Positions 57,506 to 64,000 of a DNA stretch of 64,000 nt are shown one piece after another. Under the pieces are notes generated by a model. The model had not been told where the DNA came from. It saw nothing but the letters and a program-made list of their open reading frames with translations, and ran no database searches. The stretch is from NCBI RefSeq assembly GCF_036059255.1, contig NZ_CP107947.1, positions 3,472,001-3,536,000 of the forward strand, written 5' to 3'. The stretch comes from Micromonospora sp. NBC_00389 (GTDB lineage: Bacteria; Actinomycetota; Actinomycetes; Mycobacteriales; Micromonosporaceae). Position 1 is the first letter of the stretch, and each line of letters opens with the position of its first letter. Position numbers and translations under genes: made by a program.

Positions 57506-57732
57506 TCCGCGGCTTTTCGCCACGCGGTCGCCGCTGGGCGGCATGTTTCGCTCGGATCAACCCGTTGACACGGCCGTGGTCTGCCCGGAACTATCAGCCA
57601 CAGTCCAGCGGTCCCGCGTCGTCGGTCACGAGCTTCATGACAACGATGTCAGGATCGATCGCAGCAGCCATGGTCCACTCTGCCCAGACGTTCGACGTAC
57701 TCGACCCGTTCGAGGCGAAAGGCCCTGTCCCC

Positions 57733-60700
57733 ATGTCGCATTCCCCCCCTGTGCGCTCCTGGTCCCCTCGTCTGCTCGCCGCGACAACCGCAGTCCTGCT
57801 CCCGGTAGGGCTGCTCGTCGCCGCACCGCTGGCCAGCGCCGCGCCCCCCACGCCGCAGCCCGGCAACTTCAACTCCTCGTTCGAGTCGGCCGACCCGCAA
57901 CCCGCCACGAGCACCGTGGAGATCGGCCAGAACGGAAAGCCGATCCAGGCGAACCTCAGCGGATCGGTCACCACGCTGCCAGGAAGCCTGCTCGACCAGG
58001 TCAGCGCGGTAACCGCGAGCGCCGACAACCCGCCCAACGAGATCGCCGCGAACCTCAAGGACGACGACCCCGCGACAAAGTGGCTGGTGTTCGCCTCGAC
58101 CGGCTGGGTGACCTACCGGCTGGCTGAGCCCGCGGCGGTCGTGCGGTACTCGCTGACCTCAGCGGACGACGCACCCGGCCGCGACCCCCGGGACTTCGTC
58201 GTGCAGGGCTCGAACGACGGCAGTACCTGGACCGACCTGGACCGGCGCGCCGGCGAGACGTTCAGCGGGCGGTTCGCCACCAACATCTACAGCTTCACCA
58301 ACACGACCGCCTACGGCTACTACCGGCTGAACGTCGCCGCGAACTCCGGTGACCCCCTCGTGCAACTCGCCGACTGGAACATCAGCGACGGCTCGGACGT
58401 GCGGCCGCCGGCCACCCCCATGGTCAGCGAGGTCGGCGCCGGTCCGGACGGCGGCTACACCACGAAGCCGGAGGCCGGTTTCACCGGATTGGCCGCACTG
58501 CGGTACTCCGGTGGCGCCGAAGGCGACGGACGCTCGTACGGGACCAACAAGCTGTTCGACGTCGACATCCCGGTCGGGCCGAAGACCCGGCTGTCCTACA
58601 AGATCTTCCCTGAGTTCACCGGGAAGGACGGACGCTACCCGTCCACCTACGCGGCGGTTGACCTGCACTTCACCGACGGCAGCTACCTGAGCGGGCGTTC
58701 GCCCGTCGACCAGCACGGCTACGCGCTCACCGCAGCCGGACAGGGTGCGTCGAAGGTGCTCTACGCCGATCAGTGGAACGCGGTGCAGTCCGACATCGGC
58801 GCCGTGGCAGACGGCAAGACGATCGACCGGATCCTGCTCGCCTACGACAATCCGCAGGCCACCGGGCAGACCCGGTTCCAGGGCTGGCTCGACGACGTCG
58901 AGCTGACGGGCTCGCCGGCGTCGATCGACGGCTCACGGCTGACCAACTACGTCGACACCCGGCGCGGGACCAACTCGACGGGCGGGTTCTCGCGCGGCAA
59001 CAACCTGCCGATCACCTCCGTGCCGAACGGCTTCAACTTCTTCACGCCGGTGACCGATGCCACGTCCAACTCGTGGGAGTACCAGTACCACCGGGTCAAC
59101 AACGCGGCCAACCTGCCGACCCTGCAGGGCCTCGCGATCTCTCACGAGCCCAGCCCGTGGATGGGTGACCGCAACCAGATGTCGGTCATGCCGGTGGCGG
59201 GCGACAGACCCCTCACCGGGACGCCCGCCAGCCGGGCGCTCGCCTTCAGCCACGAGGACGAGACGGCGCAGCCGGACCTCTACCGGGTCACGACGCAGAA
59301 CGGTCTGACGGCGGAGATGTCGCCGACCGACCACGCCGGAATCATGCGGTTCACCTTCCCGTCCGGCCAGCCGACCGGAAGCCTCGTCTTCTACAACGGC
59401 ACGTTCACCATCGGCGCGGACGGCACGTTCACCGGCTGGGTCGACAACGGAAGCGGCCTGTCGGCCGGTCGTACCCGGATGTTCGTGTCCGGCGCCTTCG
59501 ACCGGGCGCCGACGGCGTCCTCGGCGACGTCCGCCACCTTCGACGTCACCGCGGACCGTCAGGTGACGATGCGCATCGCGACGTCGTTCCTCTCGGTCGA
59601 CCAGGCCCGCCGGAATCTCGACCTGGAGGTCACCGGGAAGAGCTTCGACCAGGTCCACGCCGCCGCCACCGCGGCTTGGAAGGATCGACTCGGCCGGGTT
59701 GAGGTCCGGGGCGCGACCGAGGCGCAGTTGGTCACGATGTACTCGAACCTCTACCGGCTGAACCTGTACCCGAACTCGCAGTCGGAGAACACCGGCACCG
59801 CCGCCGCGCCGCGCTGGCAGTACGCGAGCCCGGTGTCGGCGCCGACCGGTACGTCGACCCCCACCCAGACCGGCGCGAAGATCGTCGACGGGCAGATCTA
59901 CGTCAACAACGGCTTCTGGGACACCTACCGCACCGTGTGGCCCGCCTACGCGCTGCTCTACCCGGACGTCGCAGCCAAGATCTCTGACGGGTTCGTCCAG
60001 CACTACCGCGACGGCGGTTGGATCGCCCGCTGGTCGTCTCCCGGTTACGCCGACCTGATGACCGGCACCAGCGCCAACGTGGCACTGGCGCAGGCGTACC
60101 TCACCGGGGTCAAGCTGCCCGACCCGCTGGCGGCGTACGACGCGGCGGTCAAGGACGCGACCGTCGCGTCCGGGCGCAGCGAGGTCGGCCGTAAGGGCAT
60201 CGAGACCTCGCTGTTCCTCGGCTACACGCCGACCTCCACCGGGGAGTCGGTGTCGTGGGCGCTGGAGGGCTTCATCAACGACTACGGCATCGGCAACATG
60301 GGTGCGGCCCTGGCCAAGGACCCGGCCACGCCGAAGTCGGAGCGCGAGCGGCTCAAGGAGGAGTCGCGGTACTTCCTGGAGCGCGCCCGCAACTACGTCC
60401 ACCTCTTCGATCCGAAGACGAAGCTGTTCCAGGGCCGCGACGCCGCCGGCAACTTCCTCGCCGGTGACCCGCTGGACTGGGGTGGCGTCTACACCGAGAC
60501 CAACGGGTGGAACTTCGCGTTCACCGCGCAGCAGGACGGCCAGGGACTGGTCAACCTGTACGGCGGCCAGAAGGCGCTGCAGGACAAGCTCGACGAGTTC
60601 TTCTCCACCCCGGAGAAGGCCGACCGTCCCGGCGGTTACGGCGGCACGATCCACGAGATGCTTGAGGCCCAGGCGGTGCGGATGGGTCAGCTCGGCATGA

Positions 60701-63348
60701 GCAACCAGCCGTCGCACCACATCCCGTACATGTACGACTTCGCGGGCGCGCCGGCCAAGACGCAGGCGATCGTGCGGGAGATCCTGCAGCGCCTCTACGT
60801 CGGCAGCGAGATCGGCCAGGGCTACCTGGGCGACGAGGACAACGGCGAGATGTCGGCGTGGTACATCCTCAGCTCGCTGGGCATCTACCCGCTGCAGGCC
60901 GGGTCCGCCCAGTGGGCCATCGGCTCGCCGCAGTTCACCAAGATGACCGTCCACCGCACGAGCGGCGACATCGTCGTCAACGCGTCGAACAACAGCACGA
61001 CGAACGTCTACGTGCAGAGCGTCAAGGTCAACGGTAAGAAGCAGCGCGAGGTGTCCCTCGACGTGTCCGCGCTCGCCAAGGGCGGCACGATCGACTTCCA
61101 GATGGGTCCCAAGCCGTCGTCCTGGGGCAGCGGCAAGAACGACGCGCCGCCGTCACTGACCAAGGGTGACGCCGCGCCCAAGCCGCTGCAGGACACCACC
61201 GGCCCCGGTCTCGGCACCGCGACCGCGAGTGACGGGCAGGACGCGTCGAAGCTGTTCGACGACTCGTCGACCACGCAGCTGACGTTCACCTCGGCCACGC
61301 CGCAGATCAGCTGGGCCTCCCGTGCTGGCAAGCAGAAGCCGAGGTACTACACCGTCACCTCCGGTGCGGCCGCGGGCGATCCGGCGGCCTGGCGACTGCA
61401 GGGCTCCAACGACGGCATCACCTGGAGCACCGTCGACTCCCGAAAGGACGAGGTGTTCCCGTGGCGTAACCAGACCCGTCCGTTCACGATCAGCGATCCG
61501 GGACGGTTCGCGCAGTTCCGCCTCGCCGTGACGAAGACCGTCGGCGCCGCCCAGACGAACCTCGCCGAGATCGAGTTGCTCGCCGGAGGCGACCTCGAAA
61601 TCGGTGGCGGCGACATCTCGGTGACCGCCGCGGGCAGCGTGCACGCGACGTCCGGCGTGCCCGTGTCGGTGCCGTTGGCCTCCGTCACCGGGGGCACCGC
61701 CACCGGCTACCGGGCCACGATCGACTGGGGTGACGGCTCACCGGTCACCGAAGGAACCCTGACGCTGAGCTCTCGGGCCGTCTACAGCGTCAGTGGCGCG
61801 CACACCTACGCCACGCCGGGTCACCACCAGGCGAGCGTCACGGTGACCGACGGCACCGGCCAGAGCTCGGCGACGGTCGGCGTCGACGTGGCCTACGCGC
61901 CGAGTTCCGGGCTCACCGCGGCATTCGACACCGTCTGCATCGGCGACGAGGGCGCCCTCGCGGCGAACTGCGACGCCAAGTCGTGGGCGTACTCGCGGGC
62001 GGCCCTGACGGCAGCCGGCGTGACCCAGGGCCAGCGGCACGAGGTGCCCGGGACGGCACTGACCTTCACGCTGCCGGCGATCCCGGCGGGTCAGCCGGAC
62101 AATGCCACCGGTAACGGCAAGACGATCGTTCTGAACCTTCCGACCGACGCCAGGAGCATCTCGTTCATCGGCGCCGGCACGCAGGGCAACCAGAGCACCA
62201 CCGGCACGGCGACGTTCAGCGACGGCAGCACCGCCAGCATCCCGATCCAGATGAGTGACTGGACGCTGGGCGGCAACGCCAACGGCACTCCGTCCTACGG
62301 CAACATCGTCGTCGCCAAGGCCGCGTACCGGCTGAGCGGTACGAGCCGGGACGGCGCGCAGCCGTTCCTGTTCGCCACCGCGCCGTACCAGATCCCGGCG
62401 GGCAAGACGCTCGTCTCGGTGACCCTCCCGACGCAGACCGGCAACCCCGGCTCGGAGGGCAGGATCCACGTGTTCGCCATCGCGGACGACGGCACACCGG
62501 CCCCCGCGCTGGCGACCGTCGCCCCGAGTGACCAGACGGTCAACGCCGGTCAGGTCCTCTCGGCGAAGCTCGGCTCGGTCACCGGCGGCGTGCCCGGCAC
62601 CCCGGGCTACCGCGCCCGCGTCCAGTGGGGTGACGGCACGATTCCGGGCGACGTCACGATCGACCAGTCCGGTGTGATGAGCGGACAGCACACCTACACG
62701 CAGGAGGGCACCTACACGGTGCACGTCACCGCGTGGGACACGTTGTCGAGCAGCACCGGGACGTTCACCGTGACCGTGGCACGTGGCGCCCGCCAGCCGG
62801 CGATCGCGGTGTCCGCGTCCGCCACCACTGGTGACACGATCACCGTCAACGGCAGCGGGTTCGCTGCCGGTGAGCAGGTGACCGTGACTCTCGGCACCAG
62901 CCCGACACGGACCATGAAGGTCGCGGCCTCCGCGGCGGGAGCGGTCCGAGTCTCGGTCCCGACGTCCGATGACGCGCAGCCCGGCCGGTACTCCGTCACC
63001 GCCACCGGCGCGTCCTCGCGGACTCCGGCGACGGCCACCGTCCAGGTGACCGAGCAGCAGGAGGCGCCGAGGTACGCACCGGCAGCGGCGTTGACGACCA
63101 CGGCGGGCCCGCGCGGCACCGCGATCACGGTCGACGGTTCCGGGTTCGCGCCGAATGAGGCGGTCACCATCAGCCTTGGTGACGGCCTCGCGGTAAGCAC
63201 CGTGCGCGCGAATGGTGACGGCGTCATCTCTGGCGCGACCGTCAGCGTTCCCGGGGCGGCGAAGGCCGGCTCGACCAGCGTCACGCTGGCAGGGGCGAAG
63301 TCGACGACGCGGGTTTCCCTGCCCTTCACCGTCACCGGCCCGAACTGA
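57733..63348 (+). CDS. Very large secreted GH92 alpha-mannosidase with multiple accessory modules
   Basis: 1871 residues from ATG 57733, chosen because it begins a signal peptide (cleavage near residue 36, ASA). Order: F5/8-type C-like domain about 80-215, a second beta-sandwich to 395, and the GH92 catalytic region about 403-1133. The acid Glu922 is in YTETNGW and the base cluster is in DEDNGEMSAWY (1034-1044). Then come a second F5/8 domain about 1153-1287, PKD about 1297-1387, a 200-residue GH92-associated beta domain, a second PKD about 1597-1684, and two IPT-like repeats (ITVNGSGF, ITVDGSGF) to the end. GH92 enzymes are Ca-dependent inverting mannosidases acting on alpha-1,2 (or 1,3/1,4) mannose of glycans. 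A long perfect palindrome terminates the transcript. Confidence 0.95.
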   Translation: MSHSPPVRSWSPRLLAATTAVLLPVGLLVAAPLASAAPPTPQPGNFNSSFESADPQPATSTVEIGQNGKPIQANLSGSVTTLPGSLLDQVSAVTASADNPPNEIAANLKDDDPATKWLVFASTGWVTYRLAEPAAVVRYSLTSADDAPGRDPRDFVVQGSNDGSTWTDLDRRAGETFSGRFATNIYSFTNTTAYGYYRLNVAANSGDPLVQLADWNISDGSDVRPPATPMVSEVGAGPDGGYTTKPEAGFTGLAALRYSGGAEGDGRSYGTNKLFDVDIPVGPKTRLSYKIFPEFTGKDGRYPSTYAAVDLHFTDGSYLSGRSPVDQHGYALTAAGQGASKVLYADQWNAVQSDIGAVADGKTIDRILLAYDNPQATGQTRFQGWLDDVELTGSPASIDGSRLTNYVDTRRGTNSTGGFSRGNNLPITSVPNGFNFFTPVTDATSNSWEYQYHRVNNAANLPTLQGLAISHEPSPWMGDRNQMSVMPVAGDRPLTGTPASRALAFSHEDETAQPDLYRVTTQNGLTAEMSPTDHAGIMRFTFPSGQPTGSLVFYNGTFTIGADGTFTGWVDNGSGLSAGRTRMFVSGAFDRAPTASSATSATFDVTADRQVTMRIATSFLSVDQARRNLDLEVTGKSFDQVHAAATAAWKDRLGRVEVRGATEAQLVTMYSNLYRLNLYPNSQSENTGTAAAPRWQYASPVSAPTGTSTPTQTGAKIVDGQIYVNNGFWDTYRTVWPAYALLYPDVAAKISDGFVQHYRDGGWIARWSSPGYADLMTGTSANVALAQAYLTGVKLPDPLAAYDAAVKDATVASGRSEVGRKGIETSLFLGYTPTSTGESVSWALEGFINDYGIGNMGAALAKDPATPKSERERLKEESRYFLERARNYVHLFDPKTKLFQGRDAAGNFLAGDPLDWGGVYTETNGWNFAFTAQQDGQGLVNLYGGQKALQDKLDEFFSTPEKADRPGGYGGTIHEMLEAQAVRMGQLGMSNQPSHHIPYMYDFAGAPAKTQAIVREILQRLYVGSEIGQGYLGDEDNGEMSAWYILSSLGIYPLQAGSAQWAIGSPQFTKMTVHRTSGDIVVNASNNSTTNVYVQSVKVNGKKQREVSLDVSALAKGGTIDFQMGPKPSSWGSGKNDAPPSLTKGDAAPKPLQDTTGPGLGTATASDGQDASKLFDDSSTTQLTFTSATPQISWASRAGKQKPRYYTVTSGAAAGDPAAWRLQGSNDGITWSTVDSRKDEVFPWRNQTRPFTISDPGRFAQFRLAVTKTVGAAQTNLAEIELLAGGDLEIGGGDISVTAAGSVHATSGVPVSVPLASVTGGTATGYRATIDWGDGSPVTEGTLTLSSRAVYSVSGAHTYATPGHHQASVTVTDGTGQSSATVGVDVAYAPSSGLTAAFDTVCIGDEGALAANCDAKSWAYSRAALTAAGVTQGQRHEVPGTALTFTLPAIPAGQPDNATGNGKTIVLNLPTDARSISFIGAGTQGNQSTTGTATFSDGSTASIPIQMSDWTLGGNANGTPSYGNIVVAKAAYRLSGTSRDGAQPFLFATAPYQIPAGKTLVSVTLPTQTGNPGSEGRIHVFAIADDGTPAPALATVAPSDQTVNAGQVLSAKLGSVTGGVPGTPGYRARVQWGDGTIPGDVTIDQSGVMSGQHTYTQEGTYTVHVTAWDTLSSSTGTFTVTVARGARQPAIAVSASATTGDTITVNGSGFAAGEQVTVTLGTSPTRTMKVAASAAGAVRVSVPTSDDAQPGRYSVTATGASSRTPATATVQVTEQQEAPRYAPAAALTTTAGPRGTAITVDGSGFAPNEAVTISLGDGLAVSTVRANGDGVISGATVSVPGAAKAGSTSVTLAGAKSTTRVSLPFTVTGPN

Positions 63349-63363
63349 GCCGGAGGTGACAGA

Positions 63364-63405
63364 GCCGCCGTGGGCGGGCCGTGATCACGGCCCGCCCACG
63401 GCGGC
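63364..63405 (+). terminator. Terminator of the GH92 gene
   Basis: A perfect 42 bp palindrome (21 bp arms, centre TGATCA) starts 15 bp after the GH92 stop and can form a very stable hairpin. Confidence 0.85.
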
Positions 63406-63553
63406 GGCGCATCTTACCCAGGTGGCAATCGGTCGCCCCGGTCCTTGTGCAACCCGCCGTCCTGGCCTGCCCACCGCCCTACGATTCAACCTTGTCCAGC
63501 AGGCCCGAACCGCGTTCAGGCACGGGGAGCAGTCGACAAGAGGGGCCGGTGCG

Positions 63554-64000
63554 ATGGCAACGTTCGATGAGGTGAAGCAGGTCGATGCCGGTGTCCTGAA
63601 TATCGGCTACGTCGACGCTGGCCCGTCGGATGGTGCCGCCGTGATCCTTCTCCACGGCTGGCCGTACGACATTCACAGCTTCGTTGACGTCGTGCCGCTG
63701 CTGACGGACGCCGGCTACCGGGTCATCGTGCCGTACCTGCGTGGATTCGGCTCGACGCGGTTCCGGTCCGACGAATCAATTCGGAACGGCCAACCGGCGG
63801 CCATCGCACGCGACCTCGTCGCCCTCATGGACGCCCTCAAGATTGAGGCGGCGAAGCTGGCCGGCTTCGACTGGGGTGCCCGCACCGCCGACATCGTGGC
63901 CGCGCTGTGGCCCGAGCGGTGCCGCGGCCTGGTCTCGGTGAGCGGCTATCTGATCGACGGCCAGGAATCGGGCCGGAACCCGCTCCCGCCGAAGGCGGAA
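63554..64000 (+). CDS. Alpha/beta hydrolase (epoxide hydrolase/haloalkane dehalogenase-like), 3' end outside window
   Basis: 149 codons from ATG 63554 to the right edge. The oxyanion motif is VILLHGWPYDIHSF near residue 35, the DAGYRVIVPYLRGFGSTRF strand follows, and the nucleophile elbow is KLAGFDWGARTADIVA near residue 110. The nucleophile is Asp rather than Ser, which places the protein with epoxide hydrolases and dehalogenases. The remaining catalytic residues lie beyond the window. Confidence 0.85.
   Translation, partial: MATFDEVKQVDAGVLNIGYVDAGPSDGAAVILLHGWPYDIHSFVDVVPLLTDAGYRVIVPYLRGFGSTRFRSDESIRNGQPAAIARDLVALMDALKIEAAKLAGFDWGARTADIVAALWPERCRGLVSVSGYLIDGQESGRNPLPPKAE

Noticed and set aside
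58933..60954. A 673-codon minus-strand frame inside the GH92 gene
   Set aside because: It is antisense to clear GH92 catalytic motifs and consists of valine/arginine/glycine-rich shadow sequence.

Overview
The window is GC-rich with strong G/C third-position bias, frequent GTG starts, little space between genes, and protein families typical of sporulating, plant-polymer-degrading actinomycetes. These include an ECF41 sigma factor, MmpL transporter, Tat lipoprotein hydrolase, LPXTG protein with a short Arg-rich tail, GH10 and GH92 secreted glycosidases, a DUF574 methyltransferase remnant and an IS607-type element. The likely source is a Micromonosporaceae-like chromosome (Micromonospora or a relative). 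This is inferred from gene content only. I see no tRNA, rRNA or CRISPR array.

0-24 kb is a run of small regulator/effector modules. They include a partial zinc-type oxidoreductase; an HD-domain protein divergent from a GlxA/AraC regulator; a methyltransferase; a MerR regulator fused to a methyltransferase; PadR plus a membrane protein with a clear PadR-type operator; a flavin oxidoreductase translationally coupled to an ECF41 sigma factor, followed by a decayed second ECF41 tail and an MmpL transporter; a truncated CPBP protease beside a stand-alone HflX N-terminal-domain protein; a NarL-type two-component system divergent from an AhpD-like/DUF6220/membrane multicopper-oxidase operon; LysR/MFS; a class A beta-lactamase with an unusual GDN loop; and a GlsB-type membrane protein.

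24.2-28.5 kb is a scar region: an IS607-like element with frameshifted tnpA and intact-length tnpB, then a DUF574 methyltransferase 5' fragment joined to the 3' end of a pectate-lyase/CBM gene, then a TraR/DksA-type zinc-finger gene whose upstream region holds a strong intrinsic terminator.

28.5-38.6 kb contains an SRPBCC protein; a DeoR - PfkB-type sugar kinase - SIS isomerase - class II aldolase cluster, probably for amino-sugar or tagatose-type phosphates; an LPXTG surface protein; a hypothetical protein; and a large secreted M14 carboxypeptidase. 38.9-42.4 kb has a second chimera (response-regulator head joined to a ferredoxin-reductase tail), an FAD monooxygenase/TetR pair with two tandem palindromic operators, and a small zinc-finger protein.

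42.7-49.8 kb holds a glycosyltransferase - membrane protein - serine hydrolase operon, facing an orphan membrane histidine kinase coupled to a VanY-like M15 peptidase, and a Na+/H+ antiporter. 50-52.2 kb is another scar: a berberine-bridge-enzyme tail and a 5'-truncated, frameshifted PKD-domain protein. 52.2-64 kb has TetR, a methyltransferase, a GH10 xylanase with candidate LacI-type operators, a Tat lipoprotein S12 hydrolase, a VOC protein, a 1871-residue GH92 mannosidase, and a partial alpha/beta hydrolase.

The main theme beyond individual genes is that several gene fragments end abruptly at precise junctions with unrelated fragments. This marks the region as a recombination-prone accessory segment.
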